Source: Cervus elaphus
Taxonomy: Eukaryota > Chordata > Mammalia > Artiodactyla > Cervidae
Direction: 5' to 3'
DNA: 64,000 bases
NCBI RefSeq assembly: GCF_910594005.1
Contig: NC_057827.1
Span: 7,750,001 to 7,814,000 of the forward strand
The notes under the pieces were generated by a model. It did not search any database and had not been told where the DNA came from. It saw only the letters and a list, made by a program, of their open reading frames with translations. Below are positions 1 to 11,370 of the stretch, piece after piece; the stretch's first letter is position 1; the number at the start of each line of letters is the position of its first letter. A program made the translations under genes and the position numbers.

Positions 1-880
1 GCTTATTTAACTTATATGCAGAGTACACTATATGAAATGCCAAGCTGGAGGAAGCACAAGTTGGAATCAAGATTGCCAGGAGAAATATCAATAACCTCAG
101 ATATGCAGATGACACCACCCTGATGGCAGAAAGCAAAGAACTAAAGAGCCCCTTGATGAAAGTGAAAGAGGAGAGTGAAAAAGTTGGTTTAAAACTCAAC
201 ATTCAGAAAACTAAGATCATGGCATCCGGTCCCATCACTTCATGGCAAATATATGGGGAAACAATGGAAATAGCGAGAGAATTTATATTTTGGGGCTCCA
301 AAATCACTGCAGATAGTGACTGCAACCATGAAATTAAAAGAAGCTTGCTCCTTGGAAGAAAAGCTGTGACAAACCTAGACAGTATATTAAAAAGCAGAGA
401 CATTACCTTTGCCAACAAAGGTCCTTCTAGTCAAAGCTATGGTTGTTCCAGTGGTCATGTATGGATGTGAGAGTTGGACTATAAAGAAAGCTGAACACCA
501 AAGAATTGATGCTTTTGAATGGTGGTGCTGGAGAAGACTCTTGAGAGTTCCTTGGACTGCAAGGAGATCCAACCAGTCCATTCTAAAGGAGATCAGTCCT
601 GGGTGTTCATTGGAAGGACTGATGCTGAAGCTGAAACTCCAATACTTTGGCCACCTGATGCGAAGAGCTGACTCATTTGAGAAGACCCTGATGCTGGGAA
701 AGATTGACGGCAGGGGGAGAAGGGGATGACAGAGGATGAGATGGCTGGATGGCATCACCAACACAATGGACATGGGTTTGGGTGGACTCCGGGAGTTGGT
801 GATGGACAGGGAGGCCTGGCGTGCTGCGATTGATCGGGTCGCAAACAGCCGGACATGACTGAACTACTGAATTGAACTAA
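1..880 (+). mobile_element. BovB (RTE) LINE, 3' portion cut by window start
   Basis: The sequence reads as the C-terminal reverse-transcriptase region and 3' end of BovB. It ends in the typical run of alternating CTGAACTGA-like tail sequence near 865-880. The left end is the window boundary, so the true 5' end is not visible. BovB inserts by target-primed reverse transcription and is abundant in ruminants. The copy is damaged by a frameshift around 406-410 and is not expected to be active. Confidence 0.93.
63..729 (+). pseudogene. BovB reverse transcriptase, C-terminal part, frameshifted
   Basis: In-frame codons at 102-113 read Y-A-D-D, the metal-binding motif C of the reverse transcriptase palm, followed by TTLMAES as in BovB. 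The frame runs to about 408. An apparent extra base there shifts it, and the BovB C-terminal region continues in another frame to 729 (the CESWTIKKAEH region and the LKLQYFGHLMRR region are readable). The N-terminal two thirds of the enzyme lie outside the window. The catalytic motif is intact but the frame is broken, so this is a dead copy. A functional gene is unlikely. Confidence 0.88.
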
Positions 881-1417
881 ACAGAGAGCCAGGTACTGGG
901 AATCCAGCAGCAGAGAGTATTTGTCCTTAGTGGCCCTGAGGGTGTGGACATTGAGGTCAGGTGGTCACTGAGTTAGGGGCTTCCAGAGCTTTTTGTGTGG
1001 TTGCCACATCTTCCTGTCTCATCTTCCAGCCCAGGTTTTCCCTGTAGCCAACAAGCTATCTCCAGAAGATAAATTTGATATGTCCTTCCACTTAGCACTT
1101 GTCAGTTTTTGGGTTTTTTTGTTTGTTTGTTTGTTTTTGTCATTGACAGAAAAAGCACAGTTTTAAACTTTCATGACTGAGAGTCGTCCAGGTCTGATGT
1201 TAACTCCGAACACATTCTCTGTGTCTCAGCTCCACAACATGCTGTGTTCTGTACTGCTTGCCAGCAACATTCACCTCACTTGTTCATCAGGGAATTCCTA
1301 CATTTCTTCAAACCCTTTGAAGGCTTCCTTTACATCTTTAGGAATTTACACTTTCTCTGTTTGTATTAGTCCCAAATCACTAAATAGGAAGTCATTCTGC
1401 TGTGGTTTTATTTGAAG
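881..1417. other. no gene or named repeat recognised
   Basis: I see no element I can name. A T/G-rich simple tract of TTTG repeats lies at about 1113-1137. The rest looks like single-copy or very old DNA. Confidence 0.5.
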
Positions 1418-1632
1418 TACCAAATGATGCAGTGATAAAGAATCCACCTGCAGGTACAGGAGACAAGGGAGAATCAGCTTCGATCCCTGGTTTGGAAACA
1501 TCCTGGAGTAGGAAATGGCAACCCGCTCCAGTATTCTTGCCTGGAAAGCTCCATGGACAGCAATGCCTGACGGGCTACAGGCCATGGGGTCGCAAAGAGT
1601 CGGATACAACTGAGCATGTACACAGACAGAGA
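1418..1632 (+). mobile_element. Bov-tA SINE (5' end degraded)
   Basis: The tRNA-Glu-like head (TTCGATCCCTGG-type B box at about 1479) is followed by the Bov-A core: GGAAATGGCAACCCGCTCCA, the CCTGGAAAGCTCCATGGACAG region and the GTCGCAAAGAGTCGGA tail. The first bases of the head are degraded. It abuts the 3' end of a minus-strand L1. SINEs of this type share the BovB 3' end and are thought to be mobilised by BovB machinery. Confidence 0.9.
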
Positions 1633-1633
1633 T

Positions 1634-2850
1634 AGTGAATTTACAGTGCTGTGTTATTTTCAGGCAAATAACAAAGAGATTCAGTTATATACATACATAT
1701 CTATATATTCCTTTTCCGATAATTTTGCTATAGATTATTGCAAGCTATTGAATAGAGTTCCCTGTGTTATACGGTAGGTCCTTGTTCTTTACCTATAGTA
1801 ATATGTATATGTTAATCCAGAACTCCTAATTTATCCCTCCTCCTGACTCCACTATCCTCTTTGATAACCGTAAGTTTGTTTTCCACATCTGAGTCTATTT
1901 CTGTTTTGTAAATAAGTTCTTTTGTGCCACTTTTTAGATTCCACACATAAACTGTGATATCATATGATGTTTGTTTTTATGTTTTGACTTACTTCACTTA
2001 GTATGATAGTCCCTAAGTCCATCCATGTTGCTGAAAATGGCATTATTTCATTCTTTTTTATGATTTAATAGTATTCCAGTATATATATATATTTATATAA
2101 TATATGTACGCATATATATATCACATCTTCCTTAACCATTTGTCTGTCAATGGAGGTCTACATTTCTTCTGTGTCTTGGCTACTATAAATAGTGCTGCTA
2201 TTAATGTGAGGGGTGCGTATATCTTTTCAAATTTCAGCTTTCTCCAGCTATATGCCCAGGAGTGGAATTGCAGTCATATGGCAATTCTATTTTTAGTTTT
2301 TTAAAGAACTTCCATATGGTCTTCCATAATGGCTGCACTAATTTACATTTCCACCAACAGTGTAGGAGGGTTCCGTTGTCTCCACACCCTATTCAGCAGT
2401 TATTATTTGTAAATTTTTAATGATGGCCATTCTGACTGGTGTGAGCTGATACCTCATTATAGTTCTTATTTATATTTTAATCTTTTCATGTGCCTGTTGA
2501 CCCATGTTGGTCATCTTCTATAGGAAAATGTCTGTTTAGATCTTCTGCCCATTTTTTGATTGGATTTTTTTTTAATGTTAAACTGTATGGGCTTTCCTTG
2601 TGGCTCACTTGGTAAAGAATCCACCTGCAATGCAGGAGACCTGGGTTCGATCCCTGGGTTGGGAAGATCTGGAGAAGGGAAAGGCTACCCACTCCAGTAT
2701 TCTGGCCTGGAGAATTCCATGGACTGTATAGTCCATGGGGTTGCAAAGAGTTGGACACAGCTGAGTGACTTTCACTTGTGAACTGTTTCTATATTTAGAA
2801 AATTAATCCCTTGTAGGTAACATCATTTGCAAATATTTTCTCCTAGTCCA
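1634..2850 (-). mobile_element. L1 LINE, 3' UTR and end of ORF2, interrupted by a Bov-tA
   Basis: Read on the minus strand, this matches the end of L1 ORF2 and the 3' UTR. On the plus strand it contains the recognisable inverse of the segments for L1 tail, 'ccatccatgttgctg' (near 2020), 'ccaccaacagtgtaggag' (near 2352) and 'gatggccattctgac' (near 2422). It is interrupted at 2588-2778 by a Bov-tA and resumes with the ORF2 C-terminal region to about 2850. No open ORF2 remains. Confidence 0.85.
2588..2778 (+). mobile_element. Bov-tA SINE nested in L1
   Basis: It is near full length, from GGGCTTTCCTTGTGGCTCA at the head through GGTTCGATCCCTGGGTTGGG to the GTTGCAAAGAGTTGGACACA tail. It sits inside a minus-strand L1 that resumes on both sides, so it is younger than that L1. 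I could not establish an unambiguous target duplication, because the L1 itself carries a short internal repeat at this point. Confidence 0.93.
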
Positions 2851-4445
2851 TAAGTTTTTTTTTTTTTAAGAGTATGTTAAAATATCTTTTTCCCATCATA
2901 TAAACTTAAAGTCTCTGTCAATAAATGTTTGTGGTTTAGGAATTTATAGGACTCAAAGCTTAAAGATATTCTCTTTTGTCTGCCATTTTGCCATTTTTCT
3001 ATGTCAAGTATCACCTCATTCTAATGATTTTCACCATATGAGATTTATATATCATTCACCTCTCTTATATTTATTTATTATTCATCCATCTTCCATTTTT
3101 TTCTTTTCTGTACTCAATGTATCTATCACCTTTATATCAATCTTCTCTCATGTGTCCTTCTCAATGTTTTTTTTTTTCCTGAGCTACTTGAGAAAGATGT
3201 GGAGTTCATGACCTCATAAAAAAAGAGGCTAAGAGAAGTCTTTGTTCCACCCTTACCCCATCCCTTTCTGTTCTGAGTGATCATTTTCATTTGTCTCTGA
3301 TGTATCATAACAAAAATTTTTGTAATAATAAAAAATATGTTTTCTTAATACCTCACTGAGCCTTTTCACAGTTTTCTATGCAATTGCTACTGTTATCATT
3401 GATTTCTTTCTTGCAGTTGACCTTGTGATATGAACACCATATCCCTGAAAATGCTTAAAATATTTTGTTTCCCAGGCAACTTTCAAAAAAATAGATAATG
3501 AAATATATCCTTGACAAGAAATGATGTAGAGAAGAAACACACATACACACACACCTTCAGTACATTTAGTTGTGTAAAAGAAAGAAAGTTGGCTTGATAG
3601 AAACAGATTAGTGGTTTGAATACCTATTCACATTCCAATAGTTTCCATGAAGGTGCAGAACTCAAAATAGAGCTATGTCTTGGCCCTGGTTGTGTATCAC
3701 ATTTCTGCTGCATTAGTTTTGAATTATTTCAAATCTTTTGCAAATACAGAGAAAATGAAACCATGAAGACTGGAGGTAAGTTGGAGAAACCATCTTCCTC
3801 AGCCCTGTGACAGAATGCATGTAGAAAATGTAACAAAAATTGTGCCCATGCATCTTCAAGGTCATCTTCACATCCACAAGGGCAAGTGGAAAGGTTTGAA
3901 TATTTCTCCAGAGTTCTTGGAATGCTTGACTGGAGGCATTAATTAGTGACAGGACATTCACATGGGGGCAATAAAGGTAATCAGTGAGTGATGTCACCAA
4001 GCAACTAAGGAAGATGGGAGTGTGTTCAACCAGTGCTGGGAGCTGCAGATCCAGAAATAATTCAGCTAAGATGCTTGGAGCATGAAACAGGAGGGGTGGA
4101 TCACAATTCTATTATTAAAGCTAATTAAGGAATGACCCTACCCCCCAAAGAGTCTATATGAAATCCTTGGAAAAGGAGAAAGAAGACAGAGAGAAGAAAT
4201 AGCATGTTTATGTCTATTGCAAGTATCTCATCTGTCCCAGGCACTCAGGGCAAAATAGAAACACAACAAAACAAAAACAAATAGGAAAACCTCTGTTTCA
4301 AGGAGGTTTAATGTAAACAAAAAGTATTATGCAATGGGTAAGTTTTGGAAACACGATGTGCAAATGTCCTTTTCTGGACACACATGAAAAAACATACTTT
4401 ATTACGTATGTACTATCTGTACCTTGCATTTTGTACTTAAAATAC
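2851..4445. other. 1.6 kb with no gene recognised
   Basis: No coding region or element that I can name. There are small T-rich tracts (2859-2868, 3166-3177), a short CA tract near 3540-3554 and a poly-T of about 18 at 4450. Open frames of 60-95 codons occur on both strands but show no family features. Confidence 0.5.
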
Positions 4446-6337
4446 AAGAGTTTTTTTTTTTTTTTTCATTTTATTCAAGTCATAGTTCACATTATTTTAT
4501 TTCATACTTAATTTAACCATTTGTTACCACAGTCTATTCAACCCTATCACTGAACTTCTGGGTTATTTTTATCCTAATGTATTCTGAATAACTACAGAAA
4601 TATACTGGTTAGTGTTTGTTGATGTGAATCTTGAAGTGATATTTCCAAAAGTGATATAGCTGAATAGAAAGGTCAATGCATCTGCAGTTTTGTAGGATTT
4701 TGGTAAATTCCCTTCCATTCAGTTAATGATTCTCCAAAACCTCGCCAATAGCAGAGTGGGTTAGTAAGTTTTAGATCTGTGCCAATCCCGTGGGTGAGGA
4801 ATGAGCATCTTAAAACAGTTCCAATGTACATTTATTTTACTACAAGTAAGTATCTTTGCATGTTCATATATTTTGTTGATTGGCTGTGTTACTAATTTTG
4901 TATTCTTTCCTTAAAAAACAAACAAAAAAATAAAAAACAGAATTTTCTTCTTTATGTTAAAAAAATGAGTCCTTTGCCTGTGATGTGAATTGCAAATATT
5001 TTCCCCAAGATTATTTATCTTTTGATTTTGCTTATGATATTTTGCCAAATCTTTTTTAATGTAGTGAAATTACCATATTGTCAAATTTAAGTTATATTTA
5101 AAAGGCTTTTTCATTCCCAGCCACGTTTTTTTTCTAGTACTCAAACAGTTTCATTTTTAGACTTGAATTTCTAATCCATTGGAAATTATTTGGTTGCACG
5201 ACGTGGGATAAATATACAACCTTATTATTTTCTAAGTGACTATCCAGTTTTAACACCTTATATCAAATATTCATTATTCCCAGTGATTTGAGAGGTCACA
5301 TCCTGGTGGCCTAAAATGGCCCTCACACCTTTAATGCTCCCCCACAGAGTGTGTCAAGGGTGATGTAGAGTCACTTCCACAATTACCTTACATTCCATGA
5401 CAAAGGTGATGGGATGCCACCCTTGTGATAAGAGATGCCACAGAAGACTCAGTCTCTCTGCATTGCTGCCCCTGCAGAAAAGCAAGGGGCCATGATGTAA
5501 GTGGCCATTTATGAAAAAATCACCTAAAACCTGCAGGTGGCTCTGGGAGTTGAAAGCAGCCCTGAGCAAAGAACCAAAACCTTCAGTCCTGCAGACAGGA
5601 AATGAGTTCTGCCATCAGTTCAAAAGGGATGGGAAATTGGTTTTCCCCTAGTCAACTCTTTGAGGGACCACAACTCCAGATTGCAGCCTGTGGAGACACT
5701 AAACAGAGAAACAGCTAAGCCCTGCTGGACCCCTGACCTGTGGGATATGTGGGGTCATAAATGAGTGTTGGTTTAGCTGCTAAATTTATAGGATTTGTTA
5801 CACAGCCTAGACAGTTCTTCATAGTACACCTTAATATCTGGTAGAACTAAACCCATTCACAGTTGTTCTTTTTCCTTACTATTCTTCAATACTTATCCAT
5901 GTAAAATTTAGAGTCAATTAGACTGGGCCAGAATAAAAACTACTATTTTTACTAGGATCACATTAAATTTGTATGTTAATTTGAAGAAGTCATATAAGCT
6001 GAATCATTTACTCAAGAATGTACATAATGGCTTTCCATACATTCTACTATGTCTTTCAAAATTACATTTAGGCTTTACACAATTTTGCATGATCAGTATT
6101 AACCTGTTAAAAAAAAAATAGAGCTAAGTGTAAAATTGTTTCCAAAATTATTTATTCTCCATTGCAGTATCTGAATATGATCCATTAATGTGACAAAATG
6201 TTAAGTATTTTTAAAAGTCAGAAATGAGGGTCAGCTATCATTTCAGAATCTACAGAATATCTAATTATAAGTTTTCTTCTCAGATGTAGTAATAGAGTGA
6301 AATACATTAATATGTCTTCTAGTATTGAGCCACTCTT
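4446..6337 (-). mobile_element. ancient L1 (L1M type), interrupted by an MLT1 LTR
   Basis: A poly-T at 4450-4467 begins the minus-strand tail. Downstream the plus strand carries inverse L1 ORF2 C-terminal landmarks, such as 'ttgcaaatattttcccc' at about 4990, 'aatccattggaaatt' near 5175 and 'gactatccagttttaacacc' near 5239. The MLT1 LTR at 5296-5815 splits it, after which L1-like sequence resumes to about 6330. The same old element continues at 6576-6926 and from 9769, making a much-interrupted single insertion. Confidence 0.62.
5296..5815 (+). mobile_element. MLT1-type MaLR LTR
   Basis: The 3' part has the MLT1 signature of a CCCTGCTGGACCCCTGACCT segment, then a degraded form of the GTTTTAAGCCACTAAATTTGT block and a GATTTGTTACACAGC end at about 5800-5812. 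It lies between two parts of an old L1 and therefore inserted into it. It is an ancient ERVL-MaLR solo LTR with no coding capacity. Confidence 0.65.
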
Positions 6338-6575
6338 TTTTTTTTCTCTTTCTCTCTCTCTCTTTTTTTTTTTTTTTCCATTTATTTTTATTAGTTGGAG
6401 GCTAATTACTTTACAATATTGTAGTGGTTTTTGTCATACACTGGCATGAATCAGCCATGGATTTATAAGTATTCCCCATCCCAATGCCCCCTCCCACCTC
6501 CCTCTCCACCCGATTCCTCTGGGTCTTCCCAGAGCACCAGGCCCGAGCACTTGTCTCATGCATCCAGCCATTCTT
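6328..6575 (-). mobile_element. ruminant L1 3' UTR, 5'-truncated copy with target duplication
   Basis: A CT/T-rich tail at 6337-6378 is followed by 'ttagttggaggctaatta' (6390-6408) and the C-rich 'cccctcccacctccctctcc' segment, the inverse of the ruminant L1 3' UTR end. Flanking duplications AGCCACTCTT (6328-6337) and AGCCATTCTT (6566-6575) differ at one base. The copy holds only about 190 bases of 3' UTR. It shows no coding sequence. Confidence 0.8.
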
Positions 6576-6926
6576 AAATTCTTGAGATTCCTAGAATTTT
6601 TTTTTTCACCATACATACTTTTATAAATGTGTTATGGGATTTTTCTTGCTAATTGCACTTGTGAGATTGAATTGTATTTTTCTTATTGGCATAATATTTG
6701 GCAGAATTTGGATATAGTATAGATAAGTGTGCTTTTTCTTTTTATACTCCCAAACAATTAGAGAACATTAGGATATTCTTGTTTAAAAGTTTGGTAAAAT
6801 TGCTTTGATAAGTCATCTGGATTTTTTGCCTTTTGGAGGGCCTTGGGGGTGGCATGTGTAAACAATTTCATCTATGAAAATTAGCCTATTAAATTTTTAT
6901 CTCTATTTATATTAACTTTGATACTG
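6576..6926 (-). mobile_element. ancient L1 ORF2 remnant (continuation)
   Basis: Plus-strand words such as 'tttggtaaaattgctttga' at about 6791 and 'aagtcatctgg' are inverse, degraded L1 ORF2 palm/thumb-region sequence. This is the same old element as at 4446-6337. It is split from the part starting at 9769 by the BovB insertion. No frame survives. Confidence 0.5.
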
Positions 6927-7337
6927 TTCAGTTCAATTCAGTCACTCAGTCATGTCCGACTCTTTGCCACACCATGGACTGCAGCATGCCAGGCTTCCCT
7001 GTCCACCACTAACTCCCCAACCTTGCTCAAACTCATGTCCATTGAGTTGATGAAGCCATCCAACCATCTCATCCTCTGTCATCCCCTTCTCCTCCCACCT
7101 TCAATCTTTCCCAGCATCAGGGTCTTTTCAAATGAGTCAACTCTTCGCATCAGGTGGCCAAAGTATTGGAGTTTCAGCTTCAGCATCCGTCCTTCCAATA
7201 AACACCCAGGACTGATCTCCTTTAGGATGGAATCTCCTTGCAGTCCAAGGGACTCTCAAGAGTCTTCTCCAACACCACAGTTCAAAAGCATCAGTTTTTC
7301 GGCACTCAGCTTTCTTCACAGTCTAACTCTCACATCC

Positions 7338-8459
7338 TTACATGACTTCTGGAAAAGCCATAGCTTTGACCAGAAGGACTTTTGTCTGTAAAGTAATGTC
7401 TCTGCTTTTTAATATGCTGTCTAGGTTTGTCACAGCTTTTTTTCCAAGGAGCAAGCATCTTTCAATTTCATGGTTGCAGTCACCATCTGCAGTGATTTTG
7501 GAGCCTCCCAAAATAAATTCCCTCACTGTTTCCATTGTTTCCCCATCTATTTCCAATGAAGTGATGGGACTAGATGCCAAGATCTTAGTTTTTTGAATTT
7601 TGGGTTTTAAGCCAACTTTTTCACTCTCCTCTTTCACTTTTATCAAGAGGCTCTTTAGTTCTTCTTTGCTTTCTGCCATCAGGGTGGTGACATCTGCATA
7701 TCTGAGGTTATTGATATTTCTCCTGGCAGTCTTGATTCCAACTTGTGCTTCATCCAGTCTGGCATTTCTCATGATGTACTTGGCATATAAGTTAAATAAG
7801 CAGGGTGACAATATACAGCCTTGACGTACTCCTTTTCCTATTTGGAACCAGTCTGTTGGTCCATGTCCAGTTCTAACTGTTGCTTCCTGACCTGCATACA
7901 GGTTTCTCAAGAGGCAGGTCAGGTGGTCTGGTATTCCCTTCTCTTTCAGAATTTTCCACAGTTTGTTGTGATCTACACAGTCAAAGGCTTTGGCATAGTC
8001 AATAAAGCAGAAATAGATGTTTTTCTGGAACTCTTTTGTTTTTTTGATGATAGATTGGATGTTAGCAATTTGATCTCTGGTTTCTCTGCCTTTTCTAAAT
8101 CCAACTTGAACATCTGGAAGTTCATGATTCATGTACTGTTGAAGCCTGGCTTGGAGAATTTTGAGCACTACTTTACTAACATGTGAGATGAGTGCAATTG
8201 TGTGGTAGTTTGAGCATTCTTTGGCATTGCCTTTCTTTGGGATTGGAATGAAAACTGACCTTTTCCAGTCCTGTGGCTGCTGCTGAGTTTTCCAGATTTG
8301 CTGGCATATTGAGTGGAGCACTTTCACAGCATCATCTTTTAGAATTTGAAATAGCTCAGCTGGAATTCCATCACCTTCACTAGCTTTGTTCATAGTGATG
8401 CTTCCTAAGGCCCACTTGACTTTGCATTCCAGGATGTCTGGCTCTAGGTGAGTGATCAC
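7338..8459 (-). pseudogene. BovB reverse transcriptase, 373-codon open frame with mutated active site
   Basis: This is the longest open frame in the window. Read on the minus strand it carries BovB RT blocks in order: GIPAELFQ and WKRSVFIPIPKKGN (about residues 31-75), the GFRKGR block, FIDYAKAFDCVDHNKL with the first catalytic Asp (about 150-165), TDWFQIGKGVRQGCILSP (about 205-222), and the NNLRYADVTTLMAES block. Motif C should read Y-A-D-D, but the second Asp is Val, because GTC replaces GAC at 7689-7691. Downstream comes the C-terminal thumb/connector, ending in LLVKAMAFPEVM. The first ATG is only an internal Met, since the 5' part of the ORF was lost at the inversion. It looks fairly young, having few disruptions. 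The mutation of a metal ligand makes polymerase activity very unlikely. Confidence 0.9.
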
Positions 8460-8880
8460 CCCATCATGGTATCTGGGTCATGAAAATCTCTTTTGTATAG
8501 TTTTTCTGTTGTTTACTTGCACGTCTAAATTTTTCTGCTTCTGTTAGGTCCATGCAATTTCTGTCCTTTATTGTGCTCATCTTTGCATGAAATGTTCCCT
8601 TGGTATCTCTCATTTTCTTGAAGAGTGGAGACTTCTGACAAAAGGTGGTCCCTTGTAGAAGAGAATGGCAAACCACTTCAGTATTCCTGCCTTGAGAACC
8701 ACATGAACAGGATGAAAAGGCAGAGATGTATGACACTGAAAGATGAACTCCCCAGGTCAGTAGGTGCCCAATATGCTACTGGAGAAGAGTGGATAAATCA
8801 CTCCAGAAAGAATGAACAGACGGAGCCAAAGCAAAAACAACGCCCAGTTGTGGATGAGACGGGAGATGGAAGTCAAGTCC

Positions 8881-9640
8881 GATACTACAAACAGCAATAT
8901 TGCATAGGAACTTGGAATGTTAGGTCCATGAATCAAAGCAAATTGAAAGTGGTCAAACAGGATATGGCAAGTTTGAACATTAACATTTTAGGAGTCAGTG
9001 AACTAAAATGGACTGAAATGGGTGAATTTAACTCAGATGACCATTATATCTAATACTGTGGGCAGGAATCCCTTAAACAAATGGAGTAGCCATCATGGTC
9101 AACAAAAGAGTCTGAAATGCAGTACTTGGATGCAATCTCAAAAACGACAGAATGATCTCTGTTTGTTTCCAAGGCAAACCATTCAACTTTATCACAGTAA
9201 TCCAAGTCTATTACTGTCCCAACCACTAATCCTAAAGAAACTGAAGTTGAATGGTTCTATGAAGGCCTACAAGACCTTCTAGAAATAATACCCAAAAAAG
9301 ATGTCCTTTTCATCAAAGGAGCCTGGAGTGCAAGAGTGGGGCATCAAGAGATACATGGAGTAACAGGTAAATTTGACCTTGGAGTACAAAACGAAGCAGG
9401 TCAAAGACTAACAGGGTTTTGACAAGAGAATGCACTAGTCATAGCAAGCACCCTCTTCCAACAAGAGAAGACTCTACACATGGACATCATCAGATGGTCA
9501 ATGCAGAAATCAGATTGATTATATTCTTTGCAGCCAAAGATGGAGAAGCTCTATATAGTCAGCAAATAGAAGACTGGGAGCTGACTGTGGCTCAGATCAT
9601 GAGCTCCTTATTGCCAAATACAGACTTAAATTAAAGAAAG
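8881..9640 (+). pseudogene. BovB apurinic-type endonuclease domain, disrupted
   Basis: The plus-strand segment starts with the BovB N-terminal block CIGTWNVRSMNQSKLKVVKQ and the GVSELKW block holding the metal-binding Glu. That frame stops at 9051, where a stop replaces a conserved Tyr. Further domain landmarks follow in shifting frames: an IDYIL-like segment near 9515-9530 and the catalytic Ser-Asp-His codons at 9592-9600. The domain is an APE-type nuclease that nicks target DNA for retrotransposition. It is inverted relative to its own reverse transcriptase and carries several frameshifts, so it is inactive. Confidence 0.85.
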
Positions 9641-9768
9641 TAGGGGAAACCACTACACCATTCAGGTATGACTTAAATCAAATCCCTTATGATTATACAG
9701 TGGAAGTGGCAAATAGATTCAAGGGATTAGATCTTATAGACAGAGTGCCTGAAGAACTAATTTTGATT

Positions 9769-11370
9769 AATTATGACTTTTCTAAGAAATTATTGATTTC
9801 AATTAGTTTTTGAATTTTATTTACCTAGTTTTGAATAAAATGATCTCATAGTTTTAGAAATTTCCATGTTTTAGTATCTTATTTCTGTCTAGATGTGTCT
9901 TAAGTATTTTGCTTTTTCATCTTGACTGAGACATATAAGGTGATTATATTATTGATTTTTCAGAGTCACTTTTCAAAAGGATTTCAAATATTACTTTCCT
10001 GTTATCTACCTAATTTTCTGCTTCTGTCTTTTGATTTGCTTCTTCCTTTTTCTATTTTTTTTCAATTAGATGTTTAATTCTTTTATTTTTATTATTCTTT
10101 TCTAAATATTTGAAGCTATGTTAAAAATTTTATCACTGCTTAAAATGCATCCCATATATTTCCATATATTTGTTTTATTATCAATATATTTTAAACTAAC
10201 AGTTGTTGAGGTATTTTTAACTACCCAGTTGCATGTTTTAACTCATTTCTACTAACACTGCAGTGTGGTGAAACACTTTTTATTTATTATTTTTATTTTA
10301 TGGAATTTATTTCAGTTTTCTTTATACCTAAGAATAGATGGCTAATTATTGTAAATGTTCTATGTAATCTTGAAATGAAGATTTGTATTCTTTAAAATTC
10401 ATAATACCTATAATGTTAATCATGTAGTTTGGCCTTATATATATATATATCTTCTTCCTTCCATCCTAAGTCCCTTCAGTTGTGTCCAACTCTTTGCAAC
10501 CCTATGGACTGCAGCCCACCAGACTCTCCTGCCCATGAAATTCTCCAAGCAAGAATACTGGAGTGGGTTGCTGTACCCCATTCCAGGGGATCTTCCCAAC
10601 CCAGGGATTGAACCTGTGTCTTTTATGTCTCCTGCACTGGCAGGCAGGTTCATTACCACTAGCACTCCCTGGGAAGCCCCATATTTGTTGCTAAATGTGT
10701 CATTTGTATTTTAAGAAGCTTCTGTCTAGACAGTTTAACAATTTTTGGCCTGAATTTTATCCTGTCCTGCTTGTCCTTGTTGTACCCCAGCTTGCTATCT
10801 GCTGTACACTTTTACACATCCTTTTATCTTTAGACTTTATATTTTCTGCCTCTTCTCTCTTATCTCCTTCTGTTATTCCCATTATGTCTATCTCAATATG
10901 CTAATATGCTTATGCTGTCCCACATTTCTGAGACTCGTTTATTTTTTCTTGCTGTTTTTCAGTCTGCACATTCTCTATTAATTTATCAAGTTTGCTGATT
11001 CTCTCCTCTGCCAACTAAAATCTTCCATTGAATCACTCTAATATTTTCATTTAGGTTATCATGTATTTTTTACTCCAACATCTACACTAGTCGTTTTTAA
11101 AAAAAATTTCTGTTGATGTTTTGTTTTTGATGAGCTGTTGTTATCATATCTTTCTTTAATTCTTTAAACATGATTTCCTTTAGTACTGTCAACATATCTG
11201 TAATAACTGCTTTAAGTATTTCACTGCTATGTCCAATGTATGTGCCTTCTCAAAGGCCATTTCTGCCACTGCTGTTTTCCCTGGGTATGGATCACTCTTC
11301 CTTCACCCTTTTCTGTTTCTTTTGCATGTCTCATATTTTTCATTTTGTTCAGCATTTCTCATGTTATTGG
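9769..11370 (-). mobile_element. ancient L1 ORF2/3' UTR remnant, interrupted by a Bov-tA
   Basis: AT-rich sequence with inverse ORF2 features (near 9783, 9995-10060, 10340-10395) and L1M-type 3' region words such as 'tttgctgattctctcctctgcc' near 10990 and 'aactgctttaa' near 11208. It resumes the old L1 seen at 4446-6926. Coding capacity is gone. The exact L1M subfamily cannot be set by eye. Confidence 0.55.
10463..10680 (-). mobile_element. Bov-tA SINE
   Basis: On the plus strand it runs from the inverse tail (TTGTGTCCAACTCTTTGCAA) to the inverse tRNA head ending CCCTGGGAAGCCCC. It is nearly full length and nested in old L1. It is preceded by a short (TA)n run at 10436-10451, which is possibly the insertion site. 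Confidence 0.92.

Larger units (their letters stand above)
6927..9768. mobile_element. BovB LINE with inverted 5' half (twin-primed insertion)
   Basis: Bases 6927-8624 are BovB on the minus strand, running from the 3' tail (at 6927) up to the start of the reverse transcriptase. Bases 8625-9768 are BovB on the plus strand: 5' region and endonuclease. The breakpoint joins the two segments at their 5'-most ends, and about 250 bases of the element between endonuclease and reverse transcriptase are missing. This is the arrangement expected from twin priming. It interrupts an old L1 that resumes on both sides. Confidence 0.88.

Noticed and set aside
6918..7391. 157-codon plus-strand frame
   Set aside because: It is the antisense of the BovB C-terminal coding region on the minus strand.
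10436..10451. (TA)n run as an independent satellite
   Set aside because: Only 16 bases, adjoining a SINE. Likely part of the insertion site.
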